This document shows, in pieces, positions 1 to 6,185 of a DNA stretch of 6,306 nt (positions are counted from its first letter, which is position 1; the number at the start of each line of letters is the position of its first letter). The notes under the pieces were generated by a model that worked only from the letters and a program-made list of their open reading frames with translations, ran no database searches and was not told where the DNA came from. The stretch is taken from assembly GCA_964561525.1 (NCBI GenBank), contig CAZLPY010000057.1, positions 1 to 6,306 of the forward strand, read 5' to 3'. A program made the translations under genes and the position numbers. The stretch comes from CAZLPY01 sp964561525. GTDB lineage: Bacteria > Patescibacteriota > UBA1384 > CAJBMM01.

Positions 1-41
1 ATTACGATTCCCTTGAGCAACTACAGAACGGAGCGAAGATG
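1..41 (+). repeat. Start-site cassette, copy U0, at the HEPN-like gene
   Basis: Bases 15-34 (GAGCAACTACAGAACGGAG with its first following base) match the minus-strand units at the other end of the window, and the copy ends on the ATG of the gene that starts at 39. From base 22 the block TACAGAACGGAGCGAAGATG differs from unit U3 (6141-6160) at only three positions. The 5' part, ATTACGATTC, matches 9 of 10 bases of the hairpin start in unit U2 (ATTGCGATTC). The paired arms are decayed here: only three of five outer pairs remain, though the two GA dinucleotides that flank the inner loop are kept (6-7 and 15-16). GGAG at 30-33 sits five bases before the ATG. Seen directly; that it belongs to the same family as 6041-6306 is a strong inference for bases 15-41 and weaker for 1-14. 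Confidence 0.75.
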
Positions 42-518
42 ACGAAACGCAAGCATTCAGTTGAGGCTGATATTGTCGCAACCTTGTTTGGTCTGATCGG
101 TCTGATTGTCAGTTTGCCGTTCCGATTGCTAAAGTCAAACTCTTCAGGACGAACGATGCTAAAAGCTGCTCCACTAGATCATCAAGCGATTCAAAACCGG
201 TGGCGAGAAGTACAGGAGATGATGCGACTAAGTGGCGCTTCGCACTTTCGCATGGCGGTTTTGCAAGCTGATAGTATCTTTGATTCTGTTTTAAAAAGTC
301 TTGGAGCTTCTGGCAACACCATGGGCGAACGACTGCAATCCGCCGAGAAGATGCTTGGTAGCGAAACTTATCAGATGATATGGCAGGCGCATAAATTGCG
401 TAACCGCCTTGCCCACGAAATGGATAGCGAAGTGATGAGTTGGGAGGCCAGCCAGGCTGTTGCAACTTTCGAGATGGCGTTACGAGAATTACACGCCTTA
501 CCAGATGATATGAGGTAA
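39..518 (+). CDS. Membrane-anchored HEPN-like protein of unknown function
   Basis: A 159-residue protein. Residues about 11-31 form one hydrophobic segment (IVATLFGLIGLIVSLPF) near the N-terminus, probably a membrane anchor with the rest in the cytoplasm. The remainder is helical: a segment at 70-100 (AVLQADSIFDSVLKSLGASG, then TMGERL) and a C-terminal segment with R121-N122-x3-H126 (KLRNRLAHE). R-N-x3-H is the R-x4-6-H signature of HEPN domains, often RNases or RNA-binding all-alpha proteins; here it is an inference from the motif and helical layout. The start at ATG 39 is supported by GGAG at 30-33, supplied by a repeat cassette, although the frame stays open to the window edge. It ends in TAATG shared with gatB, so the two are probably co-translated. 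Substrate and partner are unknown; a degenerate, non-catalytic HEPN helper is equally possible. Confidence 0.8.
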   Translation: MTKRKHSVEADIVATLFGLIGLIVSLPFRLLKSNSSGRTMLKAAPLDHQAIQNRWREVQEMMRLSGASHFRMAVLQADSIFDSVLKSLGASGNTMGERLQSAEKMLGSETYQMIWQAHKLRNRLAHEMDSEVMSWEASQAVATFEMALRELHALPDDMR

Positions 519-1978
519 TGATGAGTGACTATGAAATAGTAGTTGGATTAGAAGTTCATATCCAACTGAATACCAAGTCAAAAATGTTTTGTGGTTGTAG
601 TAACGATGCGATCGGCAAAGAGCCAAATGCGGTGGTCTGTCCAGTCTGTTTTGGTATGCCTGGCACGCTTCCGGTGACGAATAAAGCGGCGATACTAAAG
701 ACCTTGCTGCTGGGGAAAGTACTCGGTTGCACCATTGAAGATCTGTGGCAATTTGAACGCAAAAACTATTTTTATCCTGATTTACCGAAGGGTTATCAAA
801 TTACCTCCAGCTCTCATCCGCCGCTCACTGCAGGGCATATTGATATAGTAGACGGCATCGCGGCAGCTAAGCAGCGGATTCATTTTCACCACATCCATCT
901 TGAAGAGGACGCAGGCAAGCTCATCCACGGTAATGAAGGTTATTCATACGTTGATCTTAACCGAGCTGGCACGCCGTTAATCGAGCTCGTCACTGATCCG
1001 GATTTTCGTGACGCTTCGACAGTCAAAGTATTTTTGCAACAGATGCAAAGTTTAGTGCGGTCGCTTGGCATTTCGGAAGGTGATATGGAGAACGGCCATC
1101 TGCGTTGTGACGCGAATGTATCGGTCAGGCCGATCGGACAGAACACGCTGGGGCGGAAGGTTGAAATTAAAAACCTGAACTCCTTTTCGCACGTTGAAAA
1201 AGCGATCGAGCATGAGTTCATTCGACAGCGTACAATGCTCGTGGCAGGAAAGGAAGTAGATCAGGAGACGCGCAGTTTTCGAGAAAAAGATGGCACAACG
1301 GTAACGCTGCGAAGCAAAGAGGATGTTGAGGATTATCGCTACCTGCCTGAGCCTGATTTGCCTCCAATTGTGAGGAGTGAGGTGCCAGAATTGACTGATA
1401 CCGCGCTTGCAGCTGCTTTGGCAGGCCTTACGTTACCTGACCAACGAGTGCAGCGCCTTGAAGATTTTGGGCTGGGTCGTTCGCTGGCGAAACGTTTTAG
1501 TCAAGACGAAGATGTATGGCAGTTGCTGGTTGAATGTCTTACGACGATTGACCATGCAGCCGAGCGGGCATCATTTGCGCTGTTTTTGAACGATCCAGTG
1601 CTTCGACTGATGACCGAGCTGCGGTTGCCGATCGCTGACATTCATCTGGGAGCCGAAGACCTGGTTGCGCTGTTTCGGGATTTAGGTTCGAAAAAACTGA
1701 CCCATCAAGTAGTGAAAACTGCCCTGCCAGCGCTGTTGCAAGGCAGTGTCACTCTGGCGCAGGTTTTACAACAAGCGGATGATGCCTCGGACGTTGACGT
1801 TCACAGAGCGGTTGGCGAAGTGCTGCGTAATCACGCCACCGCTGTACAGCAATGGAGAGCAGGTGATACTAAAGTATTTGGATTTTTGGTTGGCCAAGTG
1901 ATGGCTGCAACTGCCGGAAAAGCGAATCCGGAAGAGGTCAATAAGGTGCTACATCAAGTCTTAGCTGATCAGCAATAG
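518..1978 (+). CDS. gatB: Aspartyl/glutamyl-tRNA amidotransferase subunit B
   Basis: GatB is the tRNA-binding and kinase subunit of GatCAB, which converts Glu-tRNA(Gln) to Gln-tRNA(Gln), and in some bacteria Asp-tRNA(Asn) to Asn-tRNA(Asn), in the cytoplasm. Family motifs appear in order: GLEVHIQLNTKSKMF at 10-24, four cysteines C25, C27, C41, C44 (CGC...CPVC) that fit the GatB zinc site, RKNYFYPDLPKGYQI at 81-95, LEEDAGK at 128-134, DLNRAGTPLIE at 146-156, LRCDANVSVRP at 195-205, KNLNSF at 218-223 and DYRYLPEPDLPPI at 272-284. The C-terminal helical tail (YqeY-like, ending near EVNKVLHQVL) is present, so the 486-residue protein is full length. ATG 518 overlaps the stop of the upstream gene, while ATG 521 has better spacing from GAGG (512-515); the true start could be either. 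gatA and gatC are not in the window. Confidence 0.98.
   Translation: MMSDYEIVVGLEVHIQLNTKSKMFCGCSNDAIGKEPNAVVCPVCFGMPGTLPVTNKAAILKTLLLGKVLGCTIEDLWQFERKNYFYPDLPKGYQITSSSHPPLTAGHIDIVDGIAAAKQRIHFHHIHLEEDAGKLIHGNEGYSYVDLNRAGTPLIELVTDPDFRDASTVKVFLQQMQSLVRSLGISEGDMENGHLRCDANVSVRPIGQNTLGRKVEIKNLNSFSHVEKAIEHEFIRQRTMLVAGKEVDQETRSFREKDGTTVTLRSKEDVEDYRYLPEPDLPPIVRSEVPELTDTALAAALAGLTLPDQRVQRLEDFGLGRSLAKRFSQDEDVWQLLVECLTTIDHAAERASFALFLNDPVLRLMTELRLPIADIHLGAEDLVALFRDLGSKKLTHQVVKTALPALLQGSVTLAQVLQQADDASDVDVHRAVGEVLRNHATAVQQWRAGDTKVFGFLVGQVMAATAGKANPEEVNKVLHQVLADQQ
1964..1973. promoter_or_regulatory. Perfect 10-base palindrome upstream of the MscS-like gene
   Basis: GCTGATCAGC is its own reverse complement. 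It lies inside the last codons of gatB and 15 bases upstream of the proposed -10 box, about -37 to -28 from the predicted transcription start. That is where an operator or activator site could sit, but a 10-base palindrome inside a coding sequence can occur by chance. Treat as a low-confidence site. Confidence 0.2.
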
Positions 1979-1985
1979 TAGTTTG

Positions 1986-2001
1986 TGCTACAATATGCGT
2001 A
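1986..2001 (+). promoter_or_regulatory. Extended -10 promoter, probably giving a leaderless mRNA
   Basis: TGCTACAAT at 1986-1994 is an extended -10 element (TGN followed by TACAAT, five of six matches to TATAAT). Six bases separate it from ATG 2001, so the expected transcription start falls on or next to the A of that ATG. No Shine-Dalgarno sequence is visible upstream of ATG 2001. No good -35 box is present; TGATCA at 1966-1971 is the best match at 17-base spacing and matches TTGACA at only three positions. The arrangement is the classic one for leaderless transcripts. Inferred from sequence only. Confidence 0.55.
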
Positions 2002-2588
2002 TGATTGATGGGATAGGCAAGTTAATCAACGACACACAGAACTTTCTGCCACACGTGCCAGAGCTGGTGATGGCGTTGCTGATCGGGTTTCTGTTAATCT
2101 CGATACTGGTATGGTCGCTAGGCCGAGCTTTAGGGCTGTTGCATCTTCCCCGTGCACTAATTTTGATTGTACGCTCGCTGCTCTCTGTAATTTTATGGAT
2201 TATCTTAATAGCAGACATTTTACGTATGGCAGGCTTAAATCAAGTGGCCATCACCCTTTCAGGATCATTGCTCGTGATTGGCCTTGCTGTTGCCAATGGG
2301 GCTAATGCACTTGTGAGCGATGTGATCTCCGGTTTATTTTTGGCTAAGGATCCAGATTTTGATGTCGGTTTTTTGATTAAGGCCGGGGAGGTAGAAGGTA
2401 CGATTGAATCAATTGATATTCGTAAAATCCGTATTCGCACCGGCAAGCACACGTTAGTAGTAGTGCCGAACTCCGTCATTGATAAAGAGCGTTTTGAAGT
2501 ACTGTCTCGTCCCAGCTACAGCAGAAGTACTATACAAAAATTTGATACAATGAATTTACATACTGATGAGGTAGGTAATGACAATTGA
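2001..2588 (+). CDS. Short MscS-family mechanosensitive-channel-like protein
   Basis: A 195-residue membrane protein. Predicted membrane segments are at about 22-40, 52-74 and 82-114; the last, rich in Gly and Ala (SGSLLVIGLAVANGANALVS), resembles the pore-lining TM3 of MscS. It is followed by the family's beta domain, with KAGEVEGTIESIDIRKIRIRT (about 127-147, split here by family logic) and the PNS turn at 156-158 (VVVPNSVID). The protein stops soon after this, so the C-terminal alpha/beta vestibule domain of E. coli MscS is missing. Likely role: tension-gated release of solutes, but a closed or accessory membrane protein is possible. ATG 2001 is chosen because of the extended -10 just upstream; ATG 1995 or TTG 1983 in the same frame would add 2 or 6 residues but would overlap the promoter. 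Its 3' end overlaps the next gene by 11 bases. Confidence 0.85.
   Translation: MIDGIGKLINDTQNFLPHVPELVMALLIGFLLISILVWSLGRALGLLHLPRALILIVRSLLSVILWIILIADILRMAGLNQVAITLSGSLLVIGLAVANGANALVSDVISGLFLAKDPDFDVGFLIKAGEVEGTIESIDIRKIRIRTGKHTLVVVPNSVIDKERFEVLSRPSYSRSTIQKFDTMNLHTDEVGNDN
2543..2551 (+). promoter_or_regulatory. Possible internal extended -10 for the downstream genes
   Basis: TGATACAAT at 2543-2551 has the same form as the element at 1986-1994 (TGN followed by TACAAT). A start near 2558 would give a leader of about 20 bases containing GAGG (2568-2571) before ATG 2578. It lies within the MscS-like coding sequence and no -35 box is seen, so it may be fortuitous. Confidence 0.3.
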
Positions 2589-2859
2589 ACTTGGGGCGTT
2601 ATACATCATATTGGCTATTGGATTCGTTGTGCTCGTGGTGTTCGTATGCGTAGCACTGGTTCGTTTAATTCATGTCCTTGATGAGCTGGAGCGCACCTTG
2701 ATGCGGGTGAACAAAATCGTTGATTCCGTAGACAGTGCTGTATCAACTGTAGTACCGGCTATCACCGGATTGTCAGCGCTTGTAGGTGGAGCGGCAAATT
2801 ATGTGAAGAACTTAACAAAAACAAGTGGTAATTCTAAGCGGAATCTCAGCAAGGAATAA
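2578..2859 (+). CDS. Small single-pass membrane protein of unknown function
   Basis: A 93-residue protein with one long hydrophobic segment at about residues 6-30 (GALYIILAIGFVVLVVFVCV), then an amphipathic helical stretch (about 31-85, LDELERTLMRVNKIVDSVDS) and a basic, polar tail (NSKRNLSKE). The build, a membrane anchor followed by a helical or coiled stretch with spaced Val and Ile, resembles DUF948-type small proteins, but no diagnostic motif allows a firm family call. The start is supported by GAGG at 2568-2571, six bases before the ATG, and by the 11-base overlap with the stop of the MscS-like gene, which suggests translational coupling. Placed between a channel-like gene and an envelope protease, it may act at the membrane; no function is proposed. 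Confidence 0.8.
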   Translation: MTIELGALYIILAIGFVVLVVFVCVALVRLIHVLDELERTLMRVNKIVDSVDSAVSTVVPAITGLSALVGGAANYVKNLTKTSGNSKRNLSKE

Positions 2860-2883
2860 CTATCATACTTAAGAAAGGGAGAT

Positions 2884-4053
2884 GTGGAAGACCAATCAGA
2901 TAATCAACTGGCGACAGTCCGAGTAGCTCGGTCACTTCTTATTTTTTCGCTTTTGATGAGTTTAATTATGGGTGCAGTTGGGGGTGCCGGAGCTGTTTAT
3001 ATCCTCACTCAAGGCAACACATCATCTGGCTTTTTGGGCAGCAAATCTTCTTTGAGTTTGCCGATTCATCAGACGGTGAGCCTTGAGGAAGGATCAAAAT
3101 TTGTCGATGTAGCTAAACAGGTCAGCTCGTCGGTTGTTGCCATATCAACCAGTCAAAACGTCTCAGATTTTTTTGGTCAGGTGTTTCAACAAAAAGGCGG
3201 CGGAACCGGGTTTATCGTCTCAAGCGATGGACTGATCGCCACGAACAAGCATGTGGTCGGTAATCAAGATACCAGCTACACGGTGGTGCTTGATGATGGC
3301 TCAACGTACACCGCACAGGTTAAAGCAACCGATCCGGTGTTCGATTTTGCTTTGCTCAAAATCGACGCCAAAAATTTGAAACCAGTCGATTTCGGTGACT
3401 CAGATCAGTTGCAGGTTGGTCAGTGGGTCATTGCGATCGGGAACGCTCTGGCGGAGTTTCAAAATACGGTGACCGTTGGCATTATTTCGGCCAAGGAGCG
3501 CAGTATTACCGCTGGTGATTCTTCTGGCGGGAGTACCGAGGCTTTGGAAGGGTTGCTACAGACTGATGCGGCCATTAACCCCGGTAACTCTGGAGGGCCA
3601 CTGTTAAACACCGCTGGCCAGGTGGTAGCGGTTAATACTGCGGTTGCTTCGAACGCGCAGGGTATCGGTTTTTCGATTCCGATTAATGTATTGAAGCCGG
3701 CGGTTGATAGTGTAATCAAAAATGGCCGTATCATCCGCCCTGCCCTTGGTGTGCGCTATGTTCGGGTGACCAAACAACTAGCTGATACAAACAAGTTGGG
3801 GGTGGATCACGGTGCATGGCTGCAAGGCAGCACCAATGGCGCAGCCACGGTTTTGCCCGGTAGCCCAGCCGATAAAGCCGGATTAAAAACGAATGATATC
3901 ATCACAGCAGTAGAAGGGCAGACGATTGATCAAACGCATAGCTTGGCGCAGTTGATTCAACGTTTTGCAGTGGGGCAAAAAATTAAACTCTCAGTGTTTC
4001 GTGATGGCAAAGAGCAGTCAATCGACGTGACGCTTGAGGAATTTAAGCAATAA
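2884..4053 (+). CDS. HtrA/DegP-family serine protease with one PDZ domain
   Basis: A 389-residue membrane-anchored trypsin-like protease for quality control of damaged envelope proteins. Residues about 15-43 form an uncleaved signal anchor (LLIFSLLMSLIMGAVGG), then a short linker. The protease domain (about 70-285) has a complete triad: H123 in TNKHVV, D154 in DPVFDFALLK and S236 in INPGNSGGPL. The single PDZ domain spans about 285-385, with GSPADKAGLKTNDII at 326-340. Most relatives have TNxHVV with Ala or Asn at x, and Lys here is within family range. The start is GTG: the frame is closed upstream by TAA at 2857, and AAGG at 2875-2878 sits five bases before the GTG; ATG 2882 is out of frame. 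It lies 24 bases after the small membrane protein, probably in the same transcript. The exact subfamily (DegP, DegS, HtrA) is not assigned. Confidence 0.96.
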   Translation: MEDQSDNQLATVRVARSLLIFSLLMSLIMGAVGGAGAVYILTQGNTSSGFLGSKSSLSLPIHQTVSLEEGSKFVDVAKQVSSSVVAISTSQNVSDFFGQVFQQKGGGTGFIVSSDGLIATNKHVVGNQDTSYTVVLDDGSTYTAQVKATDPVFDFALLKIDAKNLKPVDFGDSDQLQVGQWVIAIGNALAEFQNTVTVGIISAKERSITAGDSSGGSTEALEGLLQTDAAINPGNSGGPLLNTAGQVVAVNTAVASNAQGIGFSIPINVLKPAVDSVIKNGRIIRPALGVRYVRVTKQLADTNKLGVDHGAWLQGSTNGAATVLPGSPADKAGLKTNDIITAVEGQTIDQTHSLAQLIQRFAVGQKIKLSVFRDGKEQSIDVTLEEFKQ

Positions 4054-4062
4054 TTTGATTAG

Positions 4063-4935
4063 TTAGCGGCGAGTGCAGATAGCAAAACGAGTTTTGTCGA
4101 AGCTGTCGTGACGGATCTCAATCTGATAGAGCTGATCAAACTCAGTGAAATCCTTTGCTGAATGCTCATGCCACATTTCTAAAAATATTTTACCATCCGG
4201 TTTAAGGATTCGTGGCGCATCTTTTAATAATTCTCTAATCAGTGTAAAGCCATCTGGACCTCCGTCCAGAGCAGCTCGAGGCTCATGGTCTTTCACGCCT
4301 GTTTCTAGCAAATCGACCCAATGGGTCGGGATATATGGTAAGTTTGCAACAATAATATCGACTGGTTCAGTAATGAGTTGCAGTAAAGATCCGTGATGAA
4401 AATCGAGTTGCAAGCTCGAATTTTTAATTTCTATTTTTAGATTTTTAAAGTTTTCTTGCGCTAACTCTAAAGCGTCTTCGGAGATATCGGAGGCGATGAT
4501 ACGGCTTGGAATTTTTGCGCGAATCAGCCAATGTGCTAACGCCATGGCGATGGCGCCGCAGCCAGTGCCGATGTCAGCGATAGTCAGGGGATGGATGACG
4601 GACGACTGATGACGGAGGGATTCAACATAGGTGATTACTAAATCAACCAGCTCTTCGGTTTCTTGACGGGGGATCAGGGCACGTTTGTCCGTTTTGAGAT
4701 CAAGGTTGTGAAATATAGTCTTTCCCAAAATGTACTGCAGTGGCTCACCCTGTATGAGGCGCTTGGCGAGGCGATGGAGTCGAACGACCTGATGTTTGGT
4801 CAACTCTATATCACCGTGCGTTCTGACGAAGCTTACGGCGTCGAGCGATGTGCGAGGGTGTGGCGTGAAAAATAGTAGATCAGCCGCTTGGTTCGGTGAT
4901 AATGACACAGCTCGTAGCCATTGTTCGATAGTCAT
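4063..4935 (-). CDS. prmC: Release factor glutamine N5-methyltransferase
   Basis: PrmC uses S-adenosylmethionine to methylate the GGQ glutamine of peptide-chain release factors RF1 and RF2. The 290-residue protein has the expected parts: an N-terminal helical substrate-binding domain (about 1-80, with EPLQYILG at 64-71), LIPRQETEELV at 87-97 (usually RPETE), SAM motif I ADIGTGCGAIA at 120-130, the acidic residue of motif II at D150, the catalytic loop ANLPYIP at 197-203 and EPRAALDGGPDGF at 218-230. The loop normally reads NPPY; here it is NLPY (198-201), which keeps the Asn and Tyr that hold the glutamine. A heptamer repeat (4589-4616) codes for the linker before motif I. It follows prfA, its substrate gene, by 31 bases on the same strand; only a weak GAG lies before the ATG, so translation may depend on coupling. 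Confidence 0.95.
   Translation of the reverse strand: MTIEQWLRAVSLSPNQAADLLFFTPHPRTSLDAVSFVRTHGDIELTKHQVVRLHRLAKRLIQGEPLQYILGKTIFHNLDLKTDKRALIPRQETEELVDLVITYVESLRHQSSVIHPLTIADIGTGCGAIAMALAHWLIRAKIPSRIIASDISEDALELAQENFKNLKIEIKNSSLQLDFHHGSLLQLITEPVDIIVANLPYIPTHWVDLLETGVKDHEPRAALDGGPDGFTLIRELLKDAPRILKPDGKIFLEMWHEHSAKDFTEFDQLYQIEIRHDSFDKTRFAICTRR
4589..4616 (-). repeat. Four-copy heptamer repeat inside prmC
   Basis: On the plus strand the sequence runs as four heptamers: GGATGGA, TGACGGA, CGACTGA, TGACGGA. Two copies are identical and the others differ at two or three positions. On the coding strand it encodes roughly residues 107-116 (LRHQSSVIHP), in the linker between the N-terminal domain and SAM motif I, where length variation should be tolerated. 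Short tandem heptanucleotide repeats of this kind are known in other bacteria; nothing else in the window carries this one. Confidence 0.5.
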
Positions 4936-4966
4936 CTAAAATCTCGAATTAGGTAGTGAGCAAAAA

Positions 4967-6043
4967 TCACAGTTCTTGAAGTTGTTCGAGGCGCTTGGTT
5001 TGATCGGCTTGCTGCAAAGCTTCTGTAATTGGCACAAGGTTGCCACCGAGGATATCGGGAATATTATGCCACGATTGGTTGATACGATGATCGGTGATGC
5101 GATCTTGCGGCACGTTGTAGGTGCGAATTTTTTCACTGCGGTCACCGGATCCGATTTGAGAGCGTCGTAAGCTCCCGCGCTCGCGAGCTGCTTTTTCTTC
5201 CTCCAATACGAGCAAGCGCGAACGCAGCACCTTAAGTGCTTTTTCGCGGTTCTTGATTTGAGATTTTTCGTCTTGGCACGTTACCACAAGTCCTGACGGT
5301 AAGTGGGTGATTCGGACAGCAGAATCGGTAGTATTGACACTTTGGCCACCGTTCCCGCTTGATCGATAGACATCAATGCGCAGATCGTTCGGGTTGATCG
5401 TAATATCGGTTTCTTTTGCCTCAGGCAGAACCGCGACGGTGGCGGTTGAGGTGTGAATACGACCTCCTTTTTCAGTCGCAGGCACACGCTGTACGCGATG
5501 CACGCCACTTTCATATTTGAGTGTGCCGTAAGCTCCTGCACCATGCATCTCGCAGGTAAGCTCCTTAATCCCGCCCAGGTCAGAAATATTTGAGTCGAGC
5601 ATCTGGACGTTCCAGTGATGTGCTTCAGCGAAGCGTGAATACATTTTAAACAGCTCAGCTGCAAACAACTCAGCTTCATCACCGCCCGCGCCCGCGCGAA
5701 TTTCGATGATGATATCATCACGATCGTGCGGATCTGGGGGTAGAAGATGACGAAGTAGGCTACTCTCCGTTTGTGCCTGTTGGGCAGTCAGATCAGCAAT
5801 CTCTGAGGCTGCAAGCGACTGCATCTCGATGTCGCCCTGGCCAAGCATCGATTCCGCTTCTTTGCGATGCCTTCCGATGCGCTGATAGTCCGCATAAAGC
5901 GCAACAGTTTTTTCTAACTCCTTGATCTGTGTAGCCAATTCGGTTATACGAGCTTGATTGGTGTGTTGACGTGCCAGTTCATCGGTTAATTCTTGGTACC
6001 GAGCGGTGATAGGTGCCATTAGTTTGGCAAGGTTAATTTCCAT
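4967..6043 (-). CDS. prfA: Peptide chain release factor 1
   Basis: RF1 recognises UAA and UAG in the ribosomal A site and triggers peptide release. The 358-residue length is typical. The N-terminal helical domain covers about 1-105, followed by IEIRAGAGGDEAELFA at 113-128, the tripeptide PAT at 188-190 (RF1 class; RF2 has SPF), the catalytic loop SGNGGQSVNTTDS with G232-G233-Q234, and the C-terminal TYNVPQDRITDHR at 308-320. The start at ATG 6043 is chosen because family homology begins there (MEINLAKL) and GGAG at 6049-6052 lies five bases upstream. The frame stays open further to TTG 6139, and ATG 6058 would add MNGVS, but that part is repeat sequence. RF1 itself ends in UGA, which is read by RF2. 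prmC follows in the same direction. The upstream region is a tandem array of start-like units. Confidence 0.97.
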   Translation of the reverse strand: MEINLAKLMAPITARYQELTDELARQHTNQARITELATQIKELEKTVALYADYQRIGRHRKEAESMLGQGDIEMQSLAASEIADLTAQQAQTESSLLRHLLPPDPHDRDDIIIEIRAGAGGDEAELFAAELFKMYSRFAEAHHWNVQMLDSNISDLGGIKELTCEMHGAGAYGTLKYESGVHRVQRVPATEKGGRIHTSTATVAVLPEAKETDITINPNDLRIDVYRSSGNGGQSVNTTDSAVRITHLPSGLVVTCQDEKSQIKNREKALKVLRSRLLVLEEEKAARERGSLRRSQIGSGDRSEKIRTYNVPQDRITDHRINQSWHNIPDILGGNLVPITEALQQADQTKRLEQLQEL

Positions 6044-6090
6044 ACTCACTCCGTTCATTAGTTGCTCTTCGCTGGCTGCCGGATCGCAAC
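6041..6090 (-). repeat. Cassette unit U1 (functional prfA start)
   Basis: A 50-base unit. The hairpin lies at 6061-6090 with perfect arms GTTGC/GCAAC, a GA/GA pair of mismatches inside, then a partly paired TCCG/CGAA. The start block at 6041-6060 is TAATGAACGGAGTGAGTATG, with GGAG at 6049-6052. Its ATG is the chosen prfA start. Confidence 0.9.
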
Positions 6091-6093
6091 CAT
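6058..6093 (-). other. Mini-ORF MVAIRQPAKSN joined to prfA by TAATG
   Basis: Starts at the ATG of unit U2, which has a good GGAG and spacer, and reads 11 codons to TAA. The final A of TAA is the first base of ATG 6058, which is in frame with prfA (MNGVSMEINL). This is the same TAATG arrangement as between the HEPN-like gene and gatB. Translation is possible but unproven; the peptide may have no function of its own. Confidence 0.4.
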
Positions 6094-6140
6094 ACTCACT
6101 CCGTTCATTGGTCGCTCTTCGTTGGAAGCCGAATCGCAAT
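6091..6140 (-). repeat. Cassette unit U2
   Basis: A 50-base unit, the same length as U1. The start block CAATGAACGGAGTGAGTATG differs from U1 at one base. The hairpin at 6111-6140 has changed outer arms (ATTGC/GCGAC) but an inner stem TTCG/CGAA that is fully paired, inside the conserved GA/GA mismatches. Confidence 0.9.
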
Positions 6141-6185
6141 CATCATCACTCCGTTCTGTAGTTGCTCGCGCGAGCTCGCAACCAT
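6105..6185 (-). other. Mini-ORF across units U4 to U2
   Basis: From the ATG of U4 the frame runs 14 codons (MVASSREQLQNGVM) to the ATG of U3 and continues MIAIRLPTKSDQ to a TGA inside the U2 start block. The second half resembles the mini-ORF peptide at 6058-6093 (M[VI]AIRxPxKS[ND]), as expected for related repeat units. Expression is not shown. Confidence 0.3.
6141..6182 (-). repeat. Cassette unit U3
   Basis: A 42-base unit. The hairpin at 6161-6182 has perfect GTTGC/GCAAC arms, GA/GA mismatches, a two-base GC/GC inner stem and a TCGC loop; it also contains the self-complementary 12-mer GCTCGCGCGAGC. The start block is TACAGAACGGAGTGATGATG. Being 14 codons long, it keeps the frame from the ATG of U4. 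Confidence 0.9.

Noticed and set aside
1..42. C-terminal end of an upstream gene (for example gatA) in frame 1, ending in an ATGA overlap
   Set aside because: The frame is open (ITIPLSNYRTERR then TGA), but most of it is repeat-cassette sequence and no family match can be shown from 13 residues.
109..465. Minus-strand ORF of 118 codons inside the HEPN-like gene
   Set aside because: Shadow of the plus-strand gene: no recognisable motif, no ribosome binding site, and the plus-strand frame is well supported by its start, motif and overlap with gatB.
1957..2000. Rho-independent terminator after gatB
   Set aside because: The GCTGATCAGC palindrome has no loop and is not followed by a T-run, so it does not form a terminator hairpin.
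2861..2884. Promoter for htrA (TATCAT at 2861-2866)
   Set aside because: Only a partial -10 match, no TG extension and no -35; htrA is more simply co-transcribed with the gene 24 bases upstream.
5281..5721. Minus-strand ORF of 146 codons inside prfA
   Set aside because: Lies in another frame of the clear prfA coding sequence and shows no domain features.
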